A stretch of 64,000 bases of DNA from Phocaeicola plebeius. Lineage in GTDB: Bacteria; Bacteroidota; Bacteroidia; Bacteroidales; Bacteroidaceae. The position numbers and the translations under genes were made by a program. This document shows, piece after piece, positions 44,076-53,360 of this stretch. The DNA is taken from the NCBI GenBank assembly GCA_004558305.1, contig SFDG01000014.1:1-64000 (forward strand), read 5' to 3'. Each line of letters starts with the position of its first letter. The first letter of the stretch is position 1. The notes under the pieces are model-generated. The model worked only from the letters and a program-made list of their open reading frames with translations, searched no databases and was not told the DNA's origin.

Positions 44076-46025
44076 ATGAAAAGAACTACTCTCTTCAGCC
44101 TTTTACTGACAGCCCTCAGCTCACTGAATGCCCAACAAGTGGTGGTAAACAGCCCCGACCAACAACTGAAAGTCACAGTCCACCTCCAACAAGGACACCC
44201 CCTCTATTCGGTTACGTACAAAGAAAAAGTCTTACTGGAAAACTCTCCGCTGGGCTTCGTGGCCAACACCGGAGACTTCAGCCGCGACCTGTCTTGGGTA
44301 GGCCAAGTCGAAAGTCCGGTGGAACGTTCATTCGTACAAGACCGAATCAAGCAGTCGTACATCAGCTATCAGGCCAACCGTCTGGCCGTTACTCTGGAGA
44401 ACAGCCAGAAGATTCCTTTTGACATCGTGTTTGAAGTGAGCGACAACGATGTAGCGTTCCGGTATGAGATTCCGAAAAAAGGAGAAACCGGCAGCATCGT
44501 CATCCGTGAAGAAGCCACCGGATTCGACTTTCCCGCACAGACAACCACATTCCTTACGCCGCAAAGCGATGCCATGATCGGCTGGAAACGCAGCAAGCCC
44601 AGCTACGAGGAATGGTACAAAGCAGATGCACCGATGAGCGAACGGTCACAGTATGGCCACGGATTCACCTTTCCCTGCCTGTTCCGTATCGGTGACGACG
44701 GGTGGGCACTGGTCAGCGAGACAGGAGTAGACAGCCACTATTGTGCCTCGCATTTGAGCGACGCTACTCCGGAAGGCCGCTACACCATCGCCTTCCCCCT
44801 GCCTGAAGAAAACAACGGCAACGGCACAGTAGCTCCCGGTATGGCACTGCCTGCCCAAACGCCATGGCGCACCATCACCGTGGGAGACAACCTGAAGCCC
44901 ATCGTGGAAACCACGATTCCCTGGAGTGTGACGGAACCGCTCTACACGACCGAACACGAATACCGATACGGACGGAGCACATGGAGCTGGATTGTCTGGC
45001 AAGACAACAGCTGCAACTACGAAGACCAAGTGACCTATATCGACTTTGCCCAGCAACTAGGCTTCGAATACATCCTGATTGATGCGGACTGGGACCGAAA
45101 CATCGGTTACGAACGGATGGAACAATTGGTGAAATATGCCCACAGCAAGGGGGTGGATGTCTTTCTGTGGTACAGTTCCAGCGGATATTGGAACGACATC
45201 GTGCAGAGTCCCATCCATCACATGGACAACACCATCGTCCGCAAGCGGGAAATGAAATGGCTACACAAAATTGGCGTGAAAGGTATCAAAGTGGACTTCT
45301 TTGGAGGAGACAAGCAGGAAACGATGCGCCTGTACGAAAGTATCTTGAGCGACGCTGACGACCACGGGCTGATGGTCATCTTCCATGGTTGCACACTACC
45401 GCGAGGCTGGGAACGGATGTATCCCAACTACGTGGGCAGCGAAGCAGTACTGGCTTCGGAAAATTTGGTGTTCGAACAGAAGTTCGACGATGCGGAGGCT
45501 TTTAACGCCTGCCTGCATCCGTTCATCCGTAACGCGGTGGGCTGCATGGAATTTGGAGGCACCTTCCTCAACAAGCGGCTGCACAAGACGAATGCCAAAG
45601 GGACAATTCGCCGCACGACGGATGCCTTCCAGTTGGCCACTTCCATTCTGTTCCAAAATCCCATTCAGAACTTTGCCTTGACTCCCAACAACCTGACGGA
45701 TGCACCGAAAGCAGCTATCGACTTTATGAAACAGGTACCCACCACGTGGGATGAAATCCGTTTTCTCGACGGCTATCCAGGACGATACATCGTACTGGCC
45801 CGCCGCCATGCGGACACCTGGTATGTGGCCGGCATCAATGCAGGCAAGGAAGCGCTGAGCCTTTCCTTGGACCTGTCTGACCTCTTCGCGGAATCGTCAG
45901 TACCTGTAGTTTACACGGACGGAAAGTACCGCGAACTACTCTGCCAACCTTTGACAATGAAAGATACCAAGAACGTAAAGGTAACTATAGCCCCCGAAGG
46001 AGGCTGGGTGCTGAAAAATAAATGA
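44076..46025 (+). CDS. GH97 glycoside hydrolase (alpha-galactosidase/alpha-glucosidase family)
   Basis: The protein has 649 residues from the ATG at 44076; an upstream frame to 44040 lies within the promoter. A short signal peptide (ending SSLNAQ) is followed by an N-terminal beta-sandwich, a (beta/alpha)8 barrel (about 265-540; FEYILIDADWDRNIG, GVDVFLWYSSSGYW) and a C-terminal beta domain. The Asp in GIKVDFFGGD (about 407) lies where retaining GH97 enzymes have their nucleophile, which suggests a retaining alpha-galactosidase-type rather than an inverting SusB-type enzyme. Placed beside arabinose-releasing enzymes it would fit pectic side-chain breakdown. Confidence 0.88.
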   Translation: MKRTTLFSLLLTALSSLNAQQVVVNSPDQQLKVTVHLQQGHPLYSVTYKEKVLLENSPLGFVANTGDFSRDLSWVGQVESPVERSFVQDRIKQSYISYQANRLAVTLENSQKIPFDIVFEVSDNDVAFRYEIPKKGETGSIVIREEATGFDFPAQTTTFLTPQSDAMIGWKRSKPSYEEWYKADAPMSERSQYGHGFTFPCLFRIGDDGWALVSETGVDSHYCASHLSDATPEGRYTIAFPLPEENNGNGTVAPGMALPAQTPWRTITVGDNLKPIVETTIPWSVTEPLYTTEHEYRYGRSTWSWIVWQDNSCNYEDQVTYIDFAQQLGFEYILIDADWDRNIGYERMEQLVKYAHSKGVDVFLWYSSSGYWNDIVQSPIHHMDNTIVRKREMKWLHKIGVKGIKVDFFGGDKQETMRLYESILSDADDHGLMVIFHGCTLPRGWERMYPNYVGSEAVLASENLVFEQKFDDAEAFNACLHPFIRNAVGCMEFGGTFLNKRLHKTNAKGTIRRTTDAFQLATSILFQNPIQNFALTPNNLTDAPKAAIDFMKQVPTTWDEIRFLDGYPGRYIVLARRHADTWYVAGINAGKEALSLSLDLSDLFAESSVPVVYTDGKYRELLCQPLTMKDTKNVKVTIAPEGGWVLKNK

Positions 46026-46107
46026 AGAATGAAGAATGAAAAACGAAGAATGAAAAATGCCCATCCGGATGGATTCTTCATTCTTCGTTCTTCATTCTTC
46101 ATTTATT
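46017..46107. repeat. long near-palindrome built of GAAGAATGAA units, bidirectional terminator-like
   Basis: The left arm (AATAAATGAAGAATGAAGAA...) and right arm (ending ...TTCATTCTTCATTTATT) pair along some 40 bases around the centre CCATCCGGATGG; the left arm has about seven extra bases. Each arm consists of degenerate copies of GAAGAATGAA. It begins inside the end of the GH97 gene and stops six bases before the end of the convergent transporter gene, so it probably ends both transcripts. Confidence 0.75.
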
Positions 46108-46112
46108 AAATA

Positions 46113-47624
46113 TTACTTCGCTACCTTCTCCAACCACTTCAGCATGAACAGCATGGTAAACATGGAGATGCAGCAGGCAACGACGAATACAGTCCAAGTC
46201 ATCCAGATGGGGATGGACTCGTAAAGCACAGCACCAATAAACAACAGCTGGTTACCGATGGCAGTAGCTCCCAACCAACCGCCTTGCATAATGCCCTGAT
46301 ACTTGGGAGGAGCTACCTTCGATACAAAGGAAATGCCCAGCGGAGAGATATACAGCTCGGCAATGGTCAGCACCAGATAAGTCCCCATTAGCAACAGCGG
46401 AGTGACCTTGACGGAGGAAGTACCTGCTGCCAGTACTTCTTCGTGCAGAGGCAGATTGCTCACAAAGGAGCCGATTGCCATAATCACGAACCCCGTAGCG
46501 GCAATACCCATACCGATGGCAATCTTCTTCGGAGTAGAAGGCTCACAGCCCTTGGCACGCTGGCGGGCGAAGACAGCCATGACTACCGGAGTAAGGAACA
46601 CTACGAAAAACGGATTGAGCGACTGGAACAGCTCTGCAGTAATCGGCATTCCGAAGAGGTTCAGATCAGTGTATTCCTTGGCAAAGAAGGTCAGCGTCAG
46701 ACCATTCTGATGGAATGAGAACCAGAAGAAGATAACCACACCAAATACGGCGAACAACGCCATCATGCGCTGCTTTACCTCCTGTGCGCTCATTTCCACC
46801 ACCTGTGCACTCTTGGCTGCAGCAGCCTTCTTGCTGGGATCGGGGAACTTCGCTTTGTTGACCACGAAGATGACCAGCGAAATCAGCATGGCAACGATAG
46901 CCACAGCAAAGGCATAGTGGAAACCGGTAGAGAACACATTCAGGTAGGCATTGGCAAACTCCGTGAGGTCGGCTACAGGGGCACCGCTCACTTCCGCAGC
47001 CAGTGTCGAGAAAGTCTCGGCGGCTTGCGGCTGCAACGTGCCGGCCAGATGGCCATGACACAGAGCGGGCAGGTCAGCATTATAGGCAAATCCGTTGTGG
47101 GACAGCCACCAGTTGCGCACACCCACAGCGGCAGGAGGAGCGAAAATGGCACCGATATTGATGAACATATAGAACAGCGAGAAGCCGGAGTCGCGCATAC
47201 TGGCGTACTTCGGGTCGTCGTACATTTGGCCCACCAATGCCTGCAGATTACCTTTAAACAGGCCGTTACCGAAAGCGATGATGAACAATGCAAGACAGGT
47301 AATGCCCAGCATCAAAGTCATGTTGGAAACGGGTGTTTCCGACGGGATAGACAACAGCACATAGCCCAAGGCCATCAGCGAAATACCTGCCAGAATGGTA
47401 CCTTTGAAGTTGCGGGTCTTGTCGGCAATAATACCGCCCACCAACGCGAGAATGTAAATCGAGAAATAGAACGTGGAATAAATCCAACCTGCCTCCTTGC
47501 CACTCAGGGCAAACTTGGCCTGCAAAAAGAGGACCAGGATGGCCATCATGGTGTAGAAACCGAAGCGTTCGCCCAGGTTCGCCAACGATGCAGCCACTAG
47601 TCCTTTAGGATGTTTGTTGAACAT
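46113..47624 (-). CDS. POT family proton-dependent oligopeptide transporter
   Basis: This is a 503-residue membrane protein with about 12-14 helices. The family hallmark ANLGERFGFYTMMAILVLFL (the ExxERF-type motif) is at residues 15-34 and the PTR2 signature region follows (GNGLFKGNLQALVGQMY). It imports di- and tripeptides with protons. It lies 35 bases downstream of nadE and could be co-transcribed. The convergent end is separated from the GH97 gene by the palindrome at 46017-46107. Confidence 0.9.
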   Translation of the reverse strand: MFNKHPKGLVAASLANLGERFGFYTMMAILVLFLQAKFALSGKEAGWIYSTFYFSIYILALVGGIIADKTRNFKGTILAGISLMALGYVLLSIPSETPVSNMTLMLGITCLALFIIAFGNGLFKGNLQALVGQMYDDPKYASMRDSGFSLFYMFINIGAIFAPPAAVGVRNWWLSHNGFAYNADLPALCHGHLAGTLQPQAAETFSTLAAEVSGAPVADLTEFANAYLNVFSTGFHYAFAVAIVAMLISLVIFVVNKAKFPDPSKKAAAAKSAQVVEMSAQEVKQRMMALFAVFGVVIFFWFSFHQNGLTLTFFAKEYTDLNLFGMPITAELFQSLNPFFVVFLTPVVMAVFARQRAKGCEPSTPKKIAIGMGIAATGFVIMAIGSFVSNLPLHEEVLAAGTSSVKVTPLLLMGTYLVLTIAELYISPLGISFVSKVAPPKYQGIMQGGWLGATAIGNQLLFIGAVLYESIPIWMTWTVFVVACCISMFTMLFMLKWLEKVAK

Positions 47625-47659
47625 AAGTGTTATAGGTTTAAGTGATTAATAAAAAAATT

Positions 47660-49600
47660 CTATTCAGCAGGTAGTTCTTCACATTCCTTCAGCCATAACG
47701 CCGACGAGGCATCGCTGGGCATCCTCCAGTCACCTCGGGGACTGAGCGATACCGAACCTACCTTGGGACCGTCGGGCAAGCAAGACCGCTTGAACTGCTG
47801 GTTGAAGAAACGGCGGCAGAAGTTGGTCAGCCATTTCTTGAGGGTAGCCCTGTCATACTGTCCCCAGAAAGCCTTTTCGGCCAAGTAGAAGATCTTCGAC
47901 GGACGAAAGCCGAAACGCAGAAAGTAATACAGGAAGAAATCGTGCAACTCATACGGTCCAACGAGGTCCTCCGTCTTCTGCTTGATGTTCCCCTGTTCGT
48001 CAGCAGGAATCAGTTCGGGACTGATGGGCGTATCAATGATGTCGAGCAGCGTTTCACGCGAACGGTTGTCCACCCCGCTCTGTGCCACCCAGGCAACCAA
48101 GTGACGGACCAAGGTCTTGGGGATACTGGCATTGACCCCATACATCGACATGTGGTCTCCGTTATAGGTCGCCCAGCCCAGCGCAAGCTCCGACAAATCG
48201 CCCGTACCGATGACCAGTCCGCCTACTTTGTTGGCGTAGTCCATCAGAATTTGGGTACGCTCGCGGGCCTGTCCGTTCTCATAGGTCACATCGTGCACGC
48301 TCATGTCGTGGCCTATATCGTTGAAATGCTGGATACAAGCTGCCTTGATACTGATTTCCTTCACGGAAACCAGCAGGGAGTCCATCAGACTGAGCGCATT
48401 GTTATAGGTGCGATCGGTGGTCCCGAATCCCGGCATTGTAATGCCCACAATTCCCTTACGCGGCAGTCCTAACTTGTCGAATGTCTTCACGCAGACCAGC
48501 AAAGCCAACGTGGAGTCCAGTCCACCTGAAATTCCCACCACTACCGTCTTGCAACGGGTATGGACCAGTCTTTTGGCTAGTCCGGCCACCTGGATGGAGA
48601 AAATTTCCTCACAGCGGGCATCGAGCAAGCGTCCTCCATCGGGCACAAACGGATGCGGCTCAACCTCACGGGTCAGCGAAAGTTCCTTGGTCGGCACCAA
48701 TTCTGTTTGAATACGGCGTGCCAGCTGGTTCTGATGCACACGGGCACTGGCTGCAAATGTTGTATTCACAATACGTTCCTGGCGCAACCGTTCAACATCG
48801 ATTTCGCTGATGACCAGCTGTTCCTCGAAAGAGAAGCGGTCGGAAGCCGCCAACAACGATCCGTTTTCGTAGACTAATGCATTCCCGGCAAAGACTACAT
48901 CTGTGGTCGATTCACCGAAACCGCTGGAAGCGAACACGTAGCCAGCCAAACAACGGGCTGACTGCTGGGCCAGCAGCGACCGCAGATACTGGTGCTTACC
49001 GATATTCTCAGTATCGGCCGAAAGGTTGAAAATAATCTCCGCCCCCTTCAGTGCCAAATAGGAACTGGGCGGGACAGGGGCCCATACATCTTCACAAAGC
49101 TCCACACCAAAGCAAACTTCAGAGGTTTCGAACAGAAGATGAGGCGATACTGGAACTGACTGTCCGCACAAGCGGATGGTTGCATCGGCAGGCAATGTCG
49201 GTGACGGGGCAAACCAACGCTGCTCATAAAACTCCTTGTAGTTAGGCAGATAGGTTTTGGGAACCAGCCCCAGCATCTTCCCCTTCTGGATGACCACCGC
49301 CGCATTCACCAGCATCCCGTTCACCGCCACAGGCATCCCAAGGATGGAAATGATATCAAGCTGCCGTGTGTTATTCATCACCTGCATCAAGGCAATCTCA
49401 GCCTGTTCCTGAAGCAGGGTCTGCTGGAACAGGTCGCCGCACGCATATCCCGTCAGATTCAGTTCCGGGAAGACGATTAGCTGCACTCCCTTTCCTTCAG
49501 CAATAGCTATCAGTTTTTCAGCCTGCTGCGCATTGTACAGACAGTCTGCCACCCTGACGGACGGGACGGCAGCCGCCACTCTAACATAACCGAATTTCAT
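47660..49600 (-). CDS. nadE: glutamine-dependent NAD+ synthetase
   Basis: The 646-residue two-domain protein has an N-terminal nitrilase-fold glutaminase (catalytic Glu in VFPELNLTGYA, Lys in PKTYLPNY, Cys in VELCEDVW) and a C-terminal synthetase with the PP-loop GISGGLDSTLALLV. It makes NAD+ from nicotinate adenine dinucleotide, ATP and glutamine-derived ammonia. Length and residues are normal. Confidence 0.96.
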   Translation of the reverse strand: MKFGYVRVAAAVPSVRVADCLYNAQQAEKLIAIAEGKGVQLIVFPELNLTGYACGDLFQQTLLQEQAEIALMQVMNNTRQLDIISILGMPVAVNGMLVNAAVVIQKGKMLGLVPKTYLPNYKEFYEQRWFAPSPTLPADATIRLCGQSVPVSPHLLFETSEVCFGVELCEDVWAPVPPSSYLALKGAEIIFNLSADTENIGKHQYLRSLLAQQSARCLAGYVFASSGFGESTTDVVFAGNALVYENGSLLAASDRFSFEEQLVISEIDVERLRQERIVNTTFAASARVHQNQLARRIQTELVPTKELSLTREVEPHPFVPDGGRLLDARCEEIFSIQVAGLAKRLVHTRCKTVVVGISGGLDSTLALLVCVKTFDKLGLPRKGIVGITMPGFGTTDRTYNNALSLMDSLLVSVKEISIKAACIQHFNDIGHDMSVHDVTYENGQARERTQILMDYANKVGGLVIGTGDLSELALGWATYNGDHMSMYGVNASIPKTLVRHLVAWVAQSGVDNRSRETLLDIIDTPISPELIPADEQGNIKQKTEDLVGPYELHDFFLYYFLRFGFRPSKIFYLAEKAFWGQYDRATLKKWLTNFCRRFFNQQFKRSCLPDGPKVGSVSLSPRGDWRMPSDASSALWLKECEELPAE

Positions 49601-49630
49601 ATATATTATAATGTATAATCAAGCTTTTGT

Positions 49631-49639
49631 GCAAAGATA
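49631..49639 (-). promoter_or_regulatory. -7 promoter box of nadE
   Basis: The minus strand reads TATCTTTGC, matching TAnnTTTG, about 30 bases before the nadE start. Confidence 0.55.
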
Positions 49640-49713
49640 GTAGAAAACAATGAAAGTTCAGCATTATCTGAAAAAAAAGTCGCCCAAATGCTTGCAGGTT
49701 CGGAAACAATTTG

Positions 49714-49722
49714 TACCTTTGC
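49714..49722 (+). promoter_or_regulatory. -7 promoter box of the PerR-like gene
   Basis: The plus strand reads TACCTTTGC, about 42 bases before the start at 49765. Confidence 0.55.
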
Positions 49723-49764
49723 GATGGATAAAAATTGAAACGATTACAAAATTCTAAAGATAAC

Positions 49765-50187
49765 ATGAAGACTGTTTACGATTACCTGCTCAGCTATGGC
49801 ATCAAGCCGTCCGTCCAGCGCATCGCAATCATGGATTATCTGATGAAACATAAGACCCATCCTTGTGTAGACGATATCTATATAGCGCTGAACAAACAGA
49901 TTCCCACCTTGTCGAAGACAACGGTGTACAACACCTTGAAATTATTCGTTGAGCATAAGGCAGCTGTCATGTTAACCATCGACGAACGGAATGCTTGCTT
50001 TGATGCGGAATTGGACTTGCATGCCCATTTCCAATGCAAACATTGCGGAAAGATTTTCGACCTGCCTTTGGATTTGCACAGTGCAGAAATGGAAGGACTA
50101 ACCAAAGATGGCTTCGTCGTGAACGAAGTGCATCGCTACTATAAGGGACTTTGCCCGAAATGCCAGGACAAGTCTCGTTTAAACTAA
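49765..50187 (+). CDS. perR: Fur family transcriptional regulator, PerR-like
   Basis: The protein has 140 residues from the ATG at 49765. The winged-helix part has VQRIAIMDYLMKHKTHPCVDDIY and LSKTTVYNTLKLF; two CxxC motifs (CKHC, CPKC) form the structural zinc site, and HAHFQCKHC contributes regulatory metal ligands. Its partner gene, a peroxide-reducing rubrerythrin 39 bases downstream, points to a PerR-type peroxide sensor rather than an iron regulator. It probably represses both genes. Confidence 0.88.
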   Translation: MKTVYDYLLSYGIKPSVQRIAIMDYLMKHKTHPCVDDIYIALNKQIPTLSKTTVYNTLKLFVEHKAAVMLTIDERNACFDAELDLHAHFQCKHCGKIFDLPLDLHSAEMEGLTKDGFVVNEVHRYYKGLCPKCQDKSRLN

Positions 50188-50226
50188 GAAAGGCGTAAAT
50201 AACTAACAACTAAAAAATTGTGATTT

Positions 50227-50781
50227 ATGAAAAAGTTTATTTGTACAGTTTGTGGTTACATCTACGAAGGTGAAACAGCTCCCGAAAAGTGTCCGTTGTG
50301 TAAAGCTCCGGCTTCTAAGTTCAAGGAAATGGAAGCTCCCGCAGAAGGCGGTATGGTATTCGCTGACGAACATGTGATTGGCGTTGCCAAAGGTTGCGAC
50401 GAAGAAATGATCAAGGACTTGAACAACCACTTCAACGGCGAATGCACAGAAGTTGGTATGTACTTGGCCATGAGCCGCCAGGCCGACCGCGAAGGCTATC
50501 CCGAAATTGCTGAGGCTTTCAAGCGCTATGCGTTTGAAGAAGCTGAACACGCTTCCAAGTTCGCTGAATTGTTGGGCGACTGCGTATGGGATACCAAGAC
50601 TAACCTGGAAAAACGTATGGCGGCTGAATGTGGTGCTTGCGAAGACAAGAAGCGTATCGCTACCCGTGCAAAGGCACTGAACCTGGATGCTATCCACGAC
50701 ACCGTTCACGAAATGGCCAAGGATGAAGCTCGTCATGGTAAAGGTTTCGAAGGTTTGTACAACAGATACTTCAAAAAATAA
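50227..50781 (+). CDS. rbr: reverse rubrerythrin (rubredoxin domain N-terminal)
   Basis: The 184-residue protein begins with a rubredoxin iron site ([10 protein letters not shown] and CPLCKAP, residues 6-28) followed by a four-helix di-iron domain (residues about 50-184, with [22 protein letters not shown] and DEARHGKGF supplying the Glu/His ligands). In ordinary rubrerythrin the rubredoxin part is at the C-terminus, so this is the reversed type. Such proteins reduce hydrogen peroxide in anaerobes. It lies in a peroxide-defence operon with the PerR-like gene. Confidence 0.93.
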   Translation: MKKFICTVCGYIYEGETAPEKCPLCKAPASKFKEMEAPAEGGMVFADEHVIGVAKGCDEEMIKDLNNHFNGECTEVGMYLAMSRQADREGYPEIAEAFKRYAFEEAEHASKFAELLGDCVWDTKTNLEKRMAAECGACEDKKRIATRAKALNLDAIHDTVHEMAKDEARHGKGFEGLYNRYFKK

Positions 50782-50806
50782 GTATTACAGTTGACAAGCT
50801 GTTGAA

Positions 50807-50842
50807 AGAAAGCGGAGGAAGCATAGCTTCTTCCGCTTTTTT
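50807..50842 (+). terminator. intrinsic terminator after the rubrerythrin gene
   Basis: GAAAGCGGAGGAAGC and GCTTCTTCCGCTTT form a stem with a four-base loop (ATAG), followed by six T. Confidence 0.85.
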
Positions 50843-50903
50843 GTGGTCTTATAAATCCGTAATATCCGTATGCGTCTGGGTTCAATACCTCCGCTCCACA
50901 GTA

Positions 50904-52076
50904 CTACAGCCAGGTCAGCTTATGCCACAGACTTTCCAGCGGACCACGCTTGTAATGGCGGAACCACCAGTGCGCAAATGCCAGCTGAGCCAAAAAGAAT
51001 ACGATGCCAATCAGCAGACTGTATGTTGTGCCGCATACCTGATGGAGTCCCAAACCATAGCCGAAATACAGAAAACTGCCGATAACCGACTGCATGACAT
51101 AGTCCGTCAGACTCATCTGGCCATAGGGAGCCAGAATACGCTGCACCTTCCCCTCGTTGGCCCAATAGAGCAACAGGAAAGCGCCTACCATGGTCAGCAT
51201 GAAGAACAAGTTGTACCAGGAATTCAGGATGGTACGCAGTGTGGTGAGCAGGAACGGCTGCTCCACCTGGGAAAAGACGAACGACTTGACATAATACATC
51301 ACGACAGCCAGCGGCAGACTCAGGCAAAGCACCTGGCTCCAGAAATGGCGGGAGCGGCCCAACGCCTCGTCAGAAGAGGAACTGAAATATCCTTTCCGAC
51401 CCATCCACAGTCCGATCATGAACAAGGAAGCGGTCTGGAAGACGCGACCATAGCACCAGGCCCAGTTCAGGCTGGCCAACTGTCCGGTTACGAAATTGGC
51501 CTTCACCATCTCCCACCAGGAAGTGCCACCCAGTTGAGGATAGACATCTCCCAGAGAAAACACCATCTGCTGTGGGTTAGCTTCGGGAATACAGCAGGCA
51601 TAGACAACCTTCGCCCACTCCACCGGCTGTAACATCAGGAAGACGGCCAATATCATCAAGGCACGGTCGCTCCAGTGGCGGACCGGTACCAGCACGAAAC
51701 CAAGTAGGGCATAGAGGACCAGGATCTCACCCGGGAAGAACAGAGAATTGACGAAACCGAAGCCCAGCAACAGCACCAGCCGCCACATATATCGGTCCTT
51801 GAAATCCTCACCACGCTTCTCGGCACTGCGACTCTGCAGATAAAAGGTGAAACCGAAAAGCAAGGCAAAAATGGCATACGCCTTGCCGGAGAAGGAAAAG
51901 AAAAGGAAATCCCACAAAGTAGTATTGAGGGCCTTCAACGTCCCGCTGTCTTCGGGAAACGAATAAAAATTGAAATGTTCGATGTTGTGCAAAAGGATAA
52001 TGCCCATAACGGCAAATCCCCGCAATGCATCCACAGCCAAGATGCGCTGTTTGGCAGGTACAGATTGATTTTCCAT
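50904..52076 (-). CDS. DUF418 family membrane protein
   Basis: The 390-residue protein has about ten membrane helices. It begins with RILAVDALRGFAVMGIILLHNIEHF, the heparan-N-acetyltransferase/DUF1624-like start, and ends with the conserved QRILAPYGQMSLTDYVMQSV and GPLESLWHKLTW of DUF418 (YeiB-like). Function unknown; an acyl-transfer or transport role is suggested for relatives. The gene stands alone between terminators. Confidence 0.85.
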   Translation of the reverse strand: MENQSVPAKQRILAVDALRGFAVMGIILLHNIEHFNFYSFPEDSGTLKALNTTLWDFLFFSFSGKAYAIFALLFGFTFYLQSRSAEKRGEDFKDRYMWRLVLLLGFGFVNSLFFPGEILVLYALLGFVLVPVRHWSDRALMILAVFLMLQPVEWAKVVYACCIPEANPQQMVFSLGDVYPQLGGTSWWEMVKANFVTGQLASLNWAWCYGRVFQTASLFMIGLWMGRKGYFSSSSDEALGRSRHFWSQVLCLSLPLAVVMYYVKSFVFSQVEQPFLLTTLRTILNSWYNLFFMLTMVGAFLLLYWANEGKVQRILAPYGQMSLTDYVMQSVIGSFLYFGYGLGLHQVCGTTYSLLIGIVFFLAQLAFAHWWFRHYKRGPLESLWHKLTWL

Positions 52077-52104
52077 GATTGCAATAAAAAGGATAAAGCA
52101 AGAA

Positions 52105-52163
52105 AAGAAGGTGCGCCAAAAAGAAAACAGCTATTCCGTTTTCCCATTTTGACACACCTTCTT
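52105..52163 (-). terminator. terminator downstream of secG
   Basis: AAGAAGGTG (52105-52113) pairs with CACCTTCTT (52155-52163); in the minus direction the stem is followed by TTCTTGC. The loop is long (about 40 bases), so the strength is uncertain. Confidence 0.5.
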
Positions 52164-52200
52164 TATATCGAATGAATAAAAAAGGTTAATCGTAACAGAT

Positions 52201-52587
52201 TTATTCGGCGGATTCGGTCGGAGCGGCAGCAGGAGCTTCACCGGAAGGAGCCTCAGCCGGGGCTTCATCAGTAGCCGGAGCGGCAAATCCGGAAGGAGCG
52301 TTCAGCGGATTGGTCTTCTGTTCCTTCACAGCCTGGTCCATGATGACAGAAGAACCTTCGTGGACAGCAGGCACCACATAGGAAGTGGCAATGCTGACTA
52401 CGACCATGAAAATGGCCAGTCCCCATGTCAGCTTTTCGATGAAATCGGTCGTTTTGCGGACACCCATAATCTGATTAGACGATGCAAAGCTGGAAGAAAG
52501 CCCTCCCCCTTTGGAATTCTGAATCAAGACGACAAAACACATCAAGATGGCAGCGAGCACCATCAACACAATAAATAACAAATACAT
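52201..52587 (-). CDS. secG: preprotein translocase subunit SecG
   Basis: The 128-residue protein has two membrane helices (about residues 3-22 and 54-73) around the SecG motif VLIQNSKGGGLSSSFASS, and an acidic Ala/Pro/Glu-rich tail. SecG assists protein translocation at SecYE. It is the last gene of a four-gene operon with a sigma-54 activator, LptE and a repeat protein, seven bases after its neighbour. Confidence 0.95.
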   Translation of the reverse strand: MYLLFIVLMVLAAILMCFVVLIQNSKGGGLSSSFASSNQIMGVRKTTDFIEKLTWGLAIFMVVVSIATSYVVPAVHEGSSVIMDQAVKEQKTNPLNAPSGFAAPATDEAPAEAPSGEAPAAAPTESAE

Positions 52588-52594
52588 TTTTCTT

Positions 52595-53341
52595 CTATTT
52601 TGATTTAGCGTTAATAATCAGTTTTTCCAAAAACCTAATTTGGTCTGCAAAGTAAGCGTTTTTTTTCGGATATTTCAAATTTAATTTTTTAATTATTTCA
52701 AGGGCCTTGTCATATCGTTGCTGTTTAACATAAATTTTCGCTAAAGTTTCCGTAAAGTAGCTTTCTTCCTCACTCTCGGAAACTGTTACGGCCACCGGTT
52801 CCAGCAGTTCAGCCTCCCTTGGCTCCTCCGGAAGGGATGGCTCCGGTACTGCCACCTCCTCTGACTGCTCGATGAAGCGGTCAATCAGCTGCTGTCCGTT
52901 CAGAGGGGTATCAGAAGCAACCGGTACCTCTTCATCGCGCATCAGCCAGGAAGTATAGTCCACACTGACCTCCACGGGAGGGATAGGCAACTGGTCAGAC
53001 GGTTGCTCAGGCAGGTCGGACAAGAAGCGGTCGATCAGGTCGAGCGTGCGGTCGGTGTCCCCACGATGGTCATCCTGATCCTTGGCCGTGTGCTGCTGTA
53101 GAGTGAAGCGCTCCCCTTCGATGTAGTAGAACAACATTCCCAAATCGGCCACATAGAGCGCACTGCGGTGCAGCTCCTCCTTGAACGAAGGGTCACCCAG
53201 TATATACAGGTTCTTCAGATAGAGTAAACGGGCCGTCTGATAGAACGGGAAACGCTCCAACAATGCCCGTAGCTCGTACAGCGAAGCCGTATCCAGCTGT
53301 TCAGGGTGCCGCATCCATTCGTCGATTCTCTGCTGTATCAT
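52595..53341 (-). CDS. tetratricopeptide-like repeat protein of unknown function
   Basis: The 248-residue cytoplasmic protein starts at the ATG at 53341, 19 bases after the lptE stop. The first ~80 residues are helical (IDEWMRHPEQLDTASLYELRALLERFPFYQTARLLYL); the middle is acidic and disordered-looking; the last ~45 residues form a TPR-like pair (LAKIYVKQQRYDKALEIIKKLNLKYP). This arrangement next to secG and lptE is conserved in Bacteroidetes as far as I recall. Its role is unknown. Confidence 0.75.
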   Translation of the reverse strand: MIQQRIDEWMRHPEQLDTASLYELRALLERFPFYQTARLLYLKNLYILGDPSFKEELHRSALYVADLGMLFYYIEGERFTLQQHTAKDQDDHRGDTDRTLDLIDRFLSDLPEQPSDQLPIPPVEVSVDYTSWLMRDEEVPVASDTPLNGQQLIDRFIEQSEEVAVPEPSLPEEPREAELLEPVAVTVSESEEESYFTETLAKIYVKQQRYDKALEIIKKLNLKYPKKNAYFADQIRFLEKLIINAKSK

Positions 53342-53360
53342 AGGTCCGCCTCCTGTAGGA

